Source: Tubiluchus corallicola
Taxonomy: Eukaryota; Priapulida; Priapulimorpha; Priapulimorphida; Tubiluchidae
Assembly (NCBI GenBank): GCA_030141605.1
Contig: JAQGDQ010000219.1
Location: 186,001-250,000, forward strand
DNA length: 64,000 bases
Direction of reading: 5' to 3'
Under the pieces are notes generated by a model. It was not told the DNA's origin, searched no databases, and saw only the letters and a program-made list of their open reading frames with translations. The translations under genes were made by a program, and so were the position numbers. Positions 14,045 through 64,000 of this stretch are shown here, in pieces; the first letter of the stretch is position 1, and every line of letters starts with the position of its first letter.

Positions 14045-14878
14045 TCATTTCCTAGCTAATTCTTTCCTATTACCACAATTATTCTGATTATAGTGACTAT
14101 TATACTTTACTTTGTTTTTAAGCAAAATCTAGGCTTTCTACATTTTTAATGTAAAAAAGCAATTCAGAGTAAATGCGAGCAAAGTTAGCGTTTTGGATGT
14201 CGTTAACAGCCTAAAAACAAATTTTAAAAATTGAGTGAAACAACAATTAATGTACATCTGAAGATCCAAACAATTCTGCTTGCAAAGAAGAAATAGTTTA
14301 TAAACTAATCATTGGTTAGCATTAGTCAGCACTATTACAGCAGTGCTGGAAAAACTGATTGCTCATTCACAGGTCATTACAATTATTATACACAAGAGAG
14401 AAATTGCATAACACAGTTTTTGTTGTCATTATTATCGTATTACAAATAGTTTTTACAAATAGCTTCAGTTACTGCACAGTTTAGCAGTTTAGAAATATAT
14501 ATATCATGAATTTTGTTCCTTTTAAAGTTTCAATATGTTTTTTTTAAATCTAAATTCCATGATAAAATCTCTGCTACTTTAAATGGGAATAATAGAGTGA
14601 AATGAAATTTCTAGCACAAAATAAAATTTTCTAGAATATACTTTTGCGTCTGCACTTGTAAAAATGTCAAATTTAAACCAGAGTAACTGGAGAAGAATGT
14701 AACCATAAATGTAAAAATCATAATTTCACATGACATAAAATGGCAAGAAGCCTTCTAACAAATTGTCTTCATGGCCTAGTTAAATCCTAGTTAAAATAAT
14801 TACTGTGCGTTATTACTTATTAGGCTACATGGGTAAGCACCTGAGTAAAGAAGCAACACAGCTTAAAAACATTTTTGA

Positions 14879-48913
<34,035 letters not shown>

Positions 48914-49979
48914 TAATCTATAGGTTGCAAAAATACATCAGACATACATGGCTCACAAAGACATGAAGCCCACGGAGAACTTAATCTAAGTAAACAGAAA
49001 AATAAATTGAATAGAACATATCAGCTAACTTGTGTCATATAAACCCATGCTTGAGAAATGAGTTTCATGTATAAGTGCTACTATATATTAGGCATACAAT
49101 AAATACTATTATTAACTCTTATCATACTAACATGTAAATACGAGAACTCATATCTAGAGTGCTTGGAAAATGCCATCCATAGTATATTACACTAGGTAGG
49201 TAAATACAGTGCATTTATAAGTGCACATGCAGGGTATAGGACCTATTAACATAATTTCATTCACATAGATAAAAAGTAAAAAAAGAATGCACACCCCCTA
49301 GGTAGCAAAATGCAAGGCCAATTAATTAGTTTTCATCTCTTAAAATTGCTTACATTCCAATTTTTCAACTTGCTTTTTTAATACCAGATGTTAAAATAAC
49401 AAAGTATTGTATACAGCTTTTATTTTAAAAAATGACACATTTCGTACATTATTATTTTTTCTTCAGTATTTTCAAGATCATACTAGGTTGTGTTTTAACT
49501 ATTTAAATAATTATGTGTATTTTCACAAAAACCCATATCAACTTATTTATCAAAATGCAGCATATTTTCAGCTGTAAGACTTTTAGAAAGTGAGCTGCTT
49601 TATAGTGTTTCAGTTTCAATGCACAGCTATCATTATTTTTCCAGAACAAAATTGCGACAAATTTAAAAATAGTCATTCAGAAGCATGTATAATTATTAAA
49701 TGTAAAAAGACTAACATTTTGGATCGACCAGAAAAAGATGGATGCTAAGTAAAAGGCGAGAAAGTGGACGACTGGGAAAGGTCAACCAGATTGATTTCAA
49801 CTCTATTGCAAATCACATTTAATGGAAACACTAGGCTACACTAGACTAGTAGCTAGGCTATGCACTGATATCCCAAAATTTTTTAGCTACTTTTATGTTT
49901 TTGGGAGCAAGTTAATTCTTTAGTTTTCTAGTCGATGCAATGAAGACATGAAAAATTGAAATTTGGTAAATACTGACCA
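48914..49979. other. Upstream flank of the ABC gene
   Basis: Presumed 5' UTR and promoter region of the minus-strand transporter followed by AT-rich intergenic DNA. No TATA box or CpG-rich island is evident at the expected place. Confidence 0.4.
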
Positions 49980-50460
49980 ACTAAAAATTGATAAAGAAAT
50001 ATTTTACTCTTTACAGAATGATCATGAACATTCTGTTTAGATCCCGAAATAAACCAATTCAGACGAACCACGATTTAATAATAGACCATAAAGTATTACA
50101 CGTGTAAAAGAACTGAAATTTCTGGGATTAATCCTAAATGAGCATCTAGACTGGCGACCACATATATTCATGATCAGATCAGAAAATATCAAAAAATATA
50201 GGTATTATGTCATATATGAAAACTTCCTGAACGCCGAACATCTTCTAACATTATATAACAGTTTAATGTTATCATATTTAAATTACTGCACAACATTATG
50301 GGGCTTTACTTATACTACAAATTTAGAATGCTTAAGAGTTTTACAACGAAAATTTTTACGTGTAACCTTCAAACTAGACAAAAGGAGCACAATTACTTCT
50401 ACACATTTTAAGCAATGTCAGATACTACTACTGGATGATGTTATTAATTTAAATGGATTT

Positions 50461-50491
<31 letters not shown>

Positions 50492-51146
50492 AAACCAATA
50501 ACAACTTATTTCCAACTTTTTTTGAAAATCCAGTCAAGGTAAATGTAAAAAAATACAATACCAGACATAAAGAACAAATATGGTGAAACATTTCATTAGC
50601 TATATGGGACCAGTCCTATGGAATAGACGGAGCCACAATTCAAAATGCAGTCACTCCCTTTCAACTTTTAAAAAACCTTCAGAAAAGAAATATTTCAAAA
50701 GCATGTGAGAGTAACACAGTTTGATAATGGTAATCACCTGCATTCTTTTTCTACAGTACAGTAATCTTAATAAAACGTGACTATGCTCAACAGGTTACTG
50801 AACACTTTATAATCATGATCACAGTTTTTCTTAGTTCTCGCTCTGTTTCATCTTTCATTCACTACTCCCCCCACATTTATGTATATATTATCATTATTTC
50901 AATTATTAATCCTCTCTTTAAGATTTGCACGTACAGTTTGGCCTGTCAAGCTATGCTTTTAGGCTCAAACTGTATGCATCAAAATTGTTCTATAATGTAA
51001 TTTGCACGTGTATATGCCGCATAAGAATCTCTTTTGTAATTTCTGGATTATATTGCATTTATATTTATATTACTTCAGTGGAAAATTATCTGTATTTTTA
51101 GTATAACTGTAAGATGCAGTGTGGAAATAAATAAACTTAAACTTAA
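49980..51146 (+). mobile_element. CR1/L2/Jockey-type LINE 3' fragment (broken reverse transcriptase)
   Basis: The end of a reverse-transcriptase domain can be followed through frames: KFLGLILNEHLDWRPHI near 50110-50160, then LLTLYNSLMLSYLNYCTTLWG and LRVLQRKFLRVTFK in the open frame 50170-50586. These are typical of the RT thumb and tail of CR1/L2/Jockey retrotransposons. It is 5'-truncated and frame-shifted, and an AT microsatellite has grown inside the frame (poly Tyr-Ile at 50461-50490). The 3' end has AAATAAATAAACTTAAACTT, a short tandem tail usual for this group. It is dead as an element. Confidence 0.8.
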
Positions 51147-51306
51147 AGAAACATTCAACCAAGTTGGTCCTTGTTCCTTAGGAAATATAATTAAAAGGAA
51201 ACTTGATTTGTATGATTTACGTTTTTCCAATAATTTATGAATGCCTAATTACAGTACCTATTACTACGACAAATTACAAACCTATTTAGGCACAAACCAT
51301 ACAAGC

Positions 51307-52198
51307 TGTTGGGAGCCGAGTGGACCACTGAGCCAAGTAGACCAATTGGTCTACTTGGGCTGCCCAAGTAGGACACTAGAGACAGTCGCGAATTGAGTCG
51401 TTAAGTGTACTGACACCGTCCGTTGTGCTTGTTTATGTAATAATAATAATTAAAAACGTTAGTACACGTTGAATAATTTATTATACATCTAATAAAATAA
51501 AAGAATTTTATTCTGAGCTGGTAGAACGGACAATATTAAATTTGGTTTTGATATTAATGTTGTTGAAGTGAAAAAAAACCACTTTTTTGCGAATTCAACA
51601 TTTGTTTAAGGTATATCATTTTTGATTTTGTCTCACTTCACAAACAGGTGATCCGTTTCACTACCTCTTGGGCAAATAATTGTTTTCTTATAAGTAAACG
51701 TTCTAGCGATCTATGTGTCCTACATGGGCTAGCGAGCCATGTAGCACAGTGCCCTACATGTTACAATACTACTGATAATATTAAAAATTACTTTTTGGTG
51801 TTGTGAAGGCTTAGCAGCATCTGTCTCATTTTTAAATTTGCAATTATTTCTGTAATAACTGTGTGCAGAATTTCTCTCTTTAAAGCATTAGATACTAGGT
51901 TTAATGTTATGATATATTAATGGAGTTAATCATAATGATGAAATTATTGTAAGAAATGCATTTGTAAATTGCCAAGGAATATCCATTTCTAAAAGAAATT
52001 TTGTTTTATGCTTTATTATGTCATAACAATACTTATAAACAATGGTAATATAAACTGGAAACAAGTTTTGCCAGAGCAAGTTTCTCGACAAAAATCGCTA
52101 GTGTCCTACTTGGGCTGCCCATGTAGGACACTACTTTTAGCGCATCGGTTTTACCGGAAGTGGTCTACTTGGCTCAGTGGTCCACTCGGCTCCCTACA
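51307..52198. mobile_element. 0.9 kb non-autonomous TIR element, palindrome-rich
   Basis: A 34 bp perfect terminal inverted repeat (51311-51344 and 52161-52194, starting GGGAGCCGAGTGGACCACTG) extends outward to TGT(T/A) ends. CAAGC on both sides is a possible 5 bp target duplication. Internally, a nearly palindromic GTCCTAC.TGGGC..CC.TGTAGGAC module occurs three times (51339-51371, 51714-51765, 52099-52134). The centre is AT-rich with no transposase. The superfamily is not assigned; the duplication length fits none firmly. Confidence 0.75.
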
Positions 52199-52209
52199 CA
52201 AGCGCAAGC

Positions 52210-52462
52210 ATAGTTACGTACATAGCTGACGCAAAGAATCGGGACCACAGAAAGTACAGAAATTCAGCAGTTCGAGAAGTTAGTGTCGCCCTAGCGGCAC
52301 AGCATTACGGACTATTATTGTCAGGTTGGTAAGCTGTTCTCGCACCGGTGGCACACGAATTGACGGGATGGCTTCACCAAAGCCAGACCGGTCGACAGGC
52401 GTTCATTACTGCACAGCAGTGAGTTGAGAAAACGCAAATAAATTGTCAGAGGATAAAGCCAG
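52210..52462 (+). promoter_or_regulatory. GC-richer promoter-like islet with possible first exon
   Basis: Base composition changes abruptly from its surroundings. On the plus strand there are three donor-like sites (TTG|GTAAGC about 52334, GCA|GTGAGT about 52419, CCAG|GTAATT about 52462). An ATG at 52366 opens MASPKPDRSTGVHYCTA up to the second of these. No later exon that fits could be found, apart from the possibility of feeding ZFYVE21 as a distant alternative 5' exon. It could equally be fragment of a repeat. Confidence 0.25.
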
Positions 52463-53289
52463 GTAATTATATCAAAATGTTAATTATAACATAGTATTAA
52501 AATATGACGTTAAATATGTTAAATGTAACATTACTACAACACAGTTTTGTAACTTTTGTTACAAATTAAATATTTGTACACTAAGCAAAGATTGCAAGGC
52601 CTGCATCTGTCTTTGGTGATTTGTAGCAGCTGTGATATTTTTTAATATTATTTAAAGCAAGAATAAGGCACTAAGAATAATTATTAGTTAAAATAAAAAC
52701 TATTATATTCATACCTCATGAAAATTGGTAGGCTTATTTACAAAAGAAGATAAGAAAGTTTATCATAGAGAAAGTTTGCAAATATGTGGCTGATGTAGTA
52801 TTCTATTTCTGGAGAAATATTTAATCAAAAAAACATTCCCATTTGATATGTTTTTCTCGAAAAATATAGCTGGAAAAATAGCAGTCCTGGCTCTCCTGTC
52901 ATAGAGAAAAATTTTAGATTTTTTCAGAAGACCAAATAAGTAATCAGAATTAAATTAATCTAAACATTTGCATGTTTTGTTAATTCCGAGTTAAAATGTG
53001 TATAAAAAGCATATAATCATACTGGCCTTATATGTTATGTGCAGACATCACTTATATTTAGCCTAATTATTTAATATTCACTTAGGCTTATGACAAAATA
53101 AATGTTTATTAAAATATATTTTGCTTACTTGTAAAAAATATACCTGTATAATCATTTAATGTGGTCGCACCTATAGACTGTCTTATTAGTTATTGCTCCT
53201 TACTAATAAAATGCCTGTGGCTAAATCCACTGACAAGTACTGTGCCCCAAAAAATCTAACGCCTTTCAAAATTTGACTTCTAAGGTTTC

Positions 53290-53325
53290 AGCCTAGTTAG
53301 CTCATTGGTAAAGCGCTCCTCTGTG
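53290..53325 (+). repeat. tRNA 5'-half relic
   Basis: GCCTAGTTAGCTCATTGGTA followed by AAGCGCT matches an acceptor and D-arm (A-box), but no B-box follows at the right distance. It is a decayed SINE or tRNA fragment. Confidence 0.4.
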
Positions 53326-54373
53326 TATATGTATGCATTATTTAAATACAAGTCTATATGTGTAATTACATAGATTAATTGCAGAGCATGTAAATGGGTG
53401 CAGAATGTCAAATATAAAAGTAAAGCATATTCAATAGATTCCTAATCATTAAAAAGGCATTACTTTTTTACATAGTAAGCAGCCTGTCTCGCAGTCTGCT
53501 AGCCTCCTTTCTCAGAAAGAATGGTAAAATTTTACTTACAAGAACACTGAAGAAGTATTTACAAGTGCTTAATACAAACTTATTGCTGCAAGTGTTTTTC
53601 ATTTTCGTGAAGTGTTTTTAGTTTTTTAAGCTAATAATTTGCTTTTATTTGAGATATTCTTTTTTTATTAAAAGCGCAAAAGTGATTTTGGCTTATCAAA
53701 ATTGCGCGTATCCTAACACTATGGTGTATTATTATCACAGTCAATGCGCGGCTCAAAAGTTTTTAATCTTCCGCCGGTTTATGCCGCCAGCATCGCCGCT
53801 AATCGCACAAACGAAACACGAAACGTCACTTTCGTTTCCTACACTTTGGCTGACGAACGTCTGTAGCGCAAAATTATACTGAAATATCAAAAGACGGACA
53901 TCTCCAAAAAAGCGACCAAACGCCAAGGCTAAGCATGCTTTACGGGTGAGTGTTCGAATCGATTCAAACCACAAATTATAGATTCGAATAATTTGTTCGA
54001 ATAATTCAGCTCTTCAACTACACAATTTTTGTTCATTACCATTAAAGTGTTTGAATCATCATGCAATCAATGCAATTTAGCCGAGATTTTGCTGCACGAT
54101 TTTTAAACAAATTATTATTTGCTTGTACTGCAGAACAACATCAAGTAATATGCATCATCCTTGTGAGACTTATTTTATTAGCGATTCAAAGATTTCTAAA
54201 TGTTCTAAAATCGCAAATTTGATTCTATTTGAATTCGCTTTATGGCACAGAATAGCATTCTCTATTAGGAATAAGCATTCTCTAGATAGATAGGTAGATA
54301 TTTTATACTAAAAATGAAATTTTTACATGAAAATTTACATAATTAACATATATACCGGCTGGTTTTAATAATA

Positions 54374-54832
54374 CAGTGGCCGCCGCTTATTATGGACACG
54401 GTTATTGTGGACAGCCGGTTATTGTGGACAACTCGCGAGGGACGGAATTTTCCCCTAATAAAATTCGCCGGTTAATATGGACAACCGCCACTTAATATGG
54501 ACAGCGAACATTCTTGGCACGTGAACCAGCCGTGCCAACCACGGCCTGCGTGCGTGATTGAAAAGAGCTTCACGCTCTGCTGCCTGTGTGAGTCATTGCA
54601 TCAGTCAGTTCGCCGTTTGCCGTGGCCCGTGAAGGTTGGGTGCGCTCTCTGTATCACCTCGTCTGACTTCTTTTTTTCAATAAAACAGGAGACGAGTTGA
54701 TACAGACAGTTTTTTGCCTTTTTTAATGAAGGGGAAGGGTCTTCATGGGTCACTTCGCTTAATATGGACAGCCGCTTAATATGGACATACACTGCTGGCC
54801 CGAGGTGTCCACAATAAGCGGCGGCCACTGTA
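54374..54832. mobile_element. pogo/Tigger-like MITE, 459 bp
   Basis: Ends CAGTGGCCGCCGCTTATTAT and its near-complement CAATAAGCGGCGGCCACTG form about 25 bp terminal inverted repeats, flanked on both sides by TA, the Tc1/mariner-pogo target duplication. TTA(T/A)T(G/A)TGGACA is repeated several times just inside both ends in both orientations, as expected for transposase binding sites. The interior has no transposase; the two overlapping short open frames are not genes. Confidence 0.88.
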
Positions 54833-55199
54833 TAGTGGGGTGGGATTAAAGCTCAGGTTATGATTTTCAGATTATACCAAGCTGACCCAACATAGCTACA
54901 CAAAGTATTTACACACATACATATATATATATATACAAATATTAAAATTATCAATTTTCGAAACGAGCATGTTATTTGGAAAATCTGTGTATCAAAAGAA
55001 ACTGTATTTGTATCAGTATAAAAATTTTTCTTACACAGTAATCACAAATGACGCAATTATATGACAAAAGCATGCAATGATAATATTTTTCTAACAAAAG
55101 CATACAATATTTAGTTCAAAGTCCTATACATATACAATCATAAATGAAATTTCGTATTTAAAATAATTCTCCGTTGAATAAATTTGCAATGTTGCTAAT
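54833..55199. other. Spacer between MITE and LINE remnant
   Basis: AT-rich with an (AT)n run at about 54919-54935. Nothing else seen. Confidence 0.5.
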
Positions 55200-56260
55200 A
55201 ATTAAGTGTGTACTGTGATCTATCACAAGTGCATTTTCAGAGCACTCGCACAAATAGTGCTCTACTGTTTGCCCTCTGTTCAATAAGCATATTTCCCCTT
55301 CGACCTAGTTTTGCCTATAGCCAATTGTGAGAAGAGATCCTTAATTACTCTCGTGATAATTATATGTTTGTACATATGTGTTTCCATGAAAGAAGACAAA
55401 ATATTCATTAAGTTTCACAATATTTTTTACTTTTCTGAGAAACTTTTGTCCCTAAGTTTGTAAGGGATGAAAGCTTTTGAGAAAAATAATATATTTTTTG
55501 AAACTTACTGGGCATTTTGACTTAATCTTATGCAAGTTTCTCAACAGCACAATCTTATTTTCAAACTGTGTTCCAATACATTGGATGCACAGCTGGGATT
55601 CATTTCCAAATAAGTCAATTGTGTTTTGTATGGTCAGTCACTCGTGCATAGGTTTCTTTCATTTCTCTACATCTGTCCATACATGATCCACTAGCTGCAG
55701 TATGTTGTTACACTGTCTAAATGTCTATACCCCCTTTGTTCATCCATCGCTTTACATAAATTCCATACCAAAATAAACTGTCATCCATCATAGCTTGATG
55801 TCACGCCAATTTCAAAACAAACTCTTTTTCACCCCCACTTCAAGTGAAGGTACACCAAGTTCTAGTAAACCCACGTCATTTGTTCTAACCAGTAGAGCTT
55901 TAATAGTAGTGTCTTGTAGGATTTCTCCAATACGAGAGCACTGCCACATAGGCTTCACTTCCAAAAGTATGGACGAGAGCAATAAAAACTCTATCATCTT
56001 ACATTTTAGTCAATGTTCTTGCCTGCAAAAAATTATTACATGTGGTTGCTTCGATTTAAAATGTTCCCTAACAGCGGCATCAGGAACCCATCTTGAATAA
56101 AAAGAGCTCCAGAGTAAGTGTAGTCCCTGCAATTAACCATTCACACATTGTTAACTACTATAAGTTCCACTCTGTCCAGCAGAGAACAGTTCACCACCAT
56201 AAATTTTGTCTTCTCTGCATTCATGACCATACCCGATTCTTCGCAAAATAATATGAACAC
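55200..56260 (-). mobile_element. Degraded RTE/Proto2-like LINE remnant, minus strand
   Basis: Conceptual minus-strand reading in broken frames gives FCEESGMVMNAEKTKFMVVN (about 56250-56190), the motif after the RT catalytic box. It then gives RTNDVGLLELGVPSLEVGVK (about 55890-55830) and CREMKETYARVTDHTKHN (about 55680-55620), typical of the C-terminal part of RTE-clade-like LINE proteins. Stops and frameshifts are frequent. The clade is named from remembered motif style and is not firm. The catalytic YADD part is missing or decayed. Confidence 0.65.
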
Positions 56261-56749
56261 GTATGAATCATACAATCATGCAAAGTCATGAATCATATGA
56301 GAATTGTTTAGTCTCAGAACTTATAGTGAATTCAGATAATTATTACTGTGGTCCTGCAGATTCCTCGTGAGATATTTCCAAGGCAACAGCCAAGTAGAAG
56401 ATACCATAAAAATTAATGTGACTAATAACTGTCCAGTAGACTTGAAGCCTAAAATCATCAGGTTGTAGATGTTGAGGCAGAGCATTCCACAACTCCTATC
56501 TTAAGCTAACAGCATAAATGCTTGCACTTAGAGATAAGTGCCTCCAGAGTGGATAAGAGGCTGATCTCAAACCGTTGAACCACTGTAAATTCTTCTGCTC
56601 CTAAAACAAGATTTAGTTGCATTTGTTGAACATCTTTAATTTTATCTTAGTTATTCAAGTTGTTTTTGGTTTGCCTAGTGTTTTTGTAAGGTTTTAAATG
56701 GTTTCGACAATAAAACATTTAGACTCTTTGACGCCGGTTCTCTCAAAGC
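56261..56749. other. Flank between LINE remnant and ZFYVE21
   Basis: Sequence at about 56460-56600 (GGCAGAGCATTCCACAACTC on plus) is repeat-like and may extend the LINE remnant, but no coding can be traced. The end should hold the ZFYVE21 promoter. Confidence 0.35.
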
Positions 56750-56750
56750 T

Positions 56751-56756
56751 TATAAA
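56751..56756 (+). promoter_or_regulatory. Possible TATA box of ZFYVE21
   Basis: TATAAA 44 bp before the ATG leaves only about a 20 nt leader. Plausible but weak, as AT-rich DNA produces such hexamers often. Confidence 0.25.
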
Positions 56757-56799
56757 TTTTGCGATTATCAGCTGTTAAGCTTGTTATCTACTAACCAAC

Positions 56800-62931
<6,132 letters not shown>

Positions 62932-64000
62932 GGACAAGAAGTTGTTTAATTTTGCAAGTGCCTTTGTTGGAATTGTTGTTTGTTAAAGGCTGATGTTCAA
63001 GCTATGATTATCATGTTTGCACAGATGTCAGCATGTATTATCCAAAACCTGAAAATGCTAATTGCATCTGTTTCACTGCGACGCTTAATTTGAGAATTTA
63101 CTTATTCTACATCTGACTTGCATTAAATCATGTTCTAATATTACTATATTAAATAGTCTCAAATAATATCAGGCTTACAATGTAAAAATGTAGCTTGTGT
63201 CTGTCAATTTGTTTCTGTCTTTCATGAAAATTATTCAGATGAGTACTTAAAATTGTGAGAACTTGAAGAAAATAGCATGAGAAAGCTGATTTTTGGTAAG
63301 TTTGTTTACTTGTTTGTTGTTGACATTTGTTGTGGTATTATATTAGTGCCAATGTTCAGTAATATTGATGGTAATTAATGCAGTCAGTATGCTGCTGGTG
63401 TAACAGATCTGATCAGTAACGCTTCGCACTTTACTATACTCATAACTGTGTTATTTTAGCAGTATTTTTGATAGGGTTCCATGTAAGAAAGTGTTGCTTA
63501 ATAACTGTGTAAGAAATAATGAGGAAATTGGCAAATTTTTATCAGTGTTTAAGATGCAAAGTTTTTAAAAGTTACATCTTATTTTGATAACTTTTGCAAC
63601 CTTAGTTAGTATGGTTAATATACAGCTTGTGTACTACTCCATTCCATTTAATATCTGTAAAAAATGAAACAGCCAGAAAGGAATTAATTTTCTGTGCACT
63701 TCAAGTTTAATTTTGATTTTTATGAGTAGGACTATAATACTTTTTTGAGCAATTTGTAAGTGTAGTGAAGTTAGTGGCAGTTGGTTTGTAAATTTGTATA
63801 GTTGTTGCCAGTTCGTGTTTATTAAATTGTAATAATAATTTGAAACTAATAACTACCAAATAGTTGTACTGTAATTTTTGGTTCAACTCAGCCATTTGGC
63901 AGAATTTCTGCTATTCCTTCATAATTTTTTTTATAGATTCTTAAAAATGTTTCAAGGACTTTTTTATAAGAAATGTTTCGTTTGCTTTGCTCAGATGTGT
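62932..64000 (+). other. ZFYVE21 3' flank
   Basis: AT-rich sequence that should include the 3' UTR. ATTAAA hexamers occur at 63122, 63148 and 63821; none is clearly the true signal. No further coding exon is recognised. Confidence 0.4.

Larger units (their letters stand above)
10095..14878. other. KLHL28 upstream region and ABC-gene 3' flank
   Basis: About 4.8 kb between the KLHL28 acceptor and the ABC transporter stop codon. It should hold KLHL28's 5' UTR intron and promoter (see 11546-11640) and the ABC gene's 3' UTR. Short open frames at 13045-13937 are low-complexity and overlap on both strands without any recognised domain. Otherwise AT-rich with nothing definite. Confidence 0.5.
52199..54373. 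other. Intergenic region between two TIR elements
   Basis: Contains the GC-richer islet at 52200-52470 and a tRNA 5'-half relic at 53290. The rest is AT-rich. The open frames near 53.65-53.97 kb overlap on opposite strands and show no domain. Confidence 0.45.

Noticed and set aside
54497-54828. Short frames inside the pogo-like element
   Set aside because: They overlap on opposite strands, one runs into the terminal repeat, and neither shows a transposase motif.
55795-56100. 101-residue plus-strand frame
   Set aside because: The coding signal is on the minus strand (reverse-transcriptase motifs); this is its shadow.

Overview
This is an AT-rich, intron-dominated piece of an invertebrate animal nuclear genome. 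Three ordinary animal genes with canonical GT-AG introns, long introns full of microsatellites, and degraded LINEs, SINE-like tRNA relics and terminal-inverted-repeat elements all point to a metazoan. The exact phylum cannot be read from the window; an aquatic lophotrochozoan or similar bilaterian is a guess.

Layout. (1) 1-10094, minus strand: the 5' part of a KLHL28 orthologue. The BTB-BACK exon (9115-10094) and the first kelch exon (315-623) are separated by an 8.5 kb intron, and the remaining kelch repeats lie beyond base 1. (2) 14879-48913, minus strand: a complete 16-exon ABCB half transporter with an extra N-terminal membrane domain. I could join all its exons in phase to an 840-residue protein. 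It is closest, from memory, to the TAP-like/TAPL/ALS1 type. (3) Inside its 17.8 kb intron 8, on the opposite strand, sits a separate small gene. A TATA-box promoter and non-coding first exon (about 28262-28481) are followed by an intron ending directly before the ATG of an 82-residue secreted six-cysteine peptide (36265-36513). The peptide ends in a Gly-Lys amidation-type site. This is the most novel-looking item here. (4) 48914-56799: intergenic, largely mobile-element debris: a CR1/L2/Jockey-type LINE 3' end, a palindrome-rich TIR element, a GC-richer promoter-like islet, a pogo/Tigger-like MITE and a reversed LINE remnant. (5) 56800-62931, plus strand: a ZFYVE21 orthologue, with FYVE zinc finger and PH-like C-terminus, in eight recognised exons. 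One exon junction does not keep frame as read. (6) 62932 to the end: its 3' flank, with no gene seen.

The genes form no operon and no shared pathway. KLHL28 is a presumed Cullin-3 adaptor, the ABC protein a lysosomal/endomembrane-type transporter, ZFYVE21 an endosome/focal-adhesion phosphoinositide-binding protein, and the nested gene a probable secreted signalling or effector peptide. Exon borders were deduced by eye from splice consensus, reading phase and recalled family sequences. No alignment or expression data were available.
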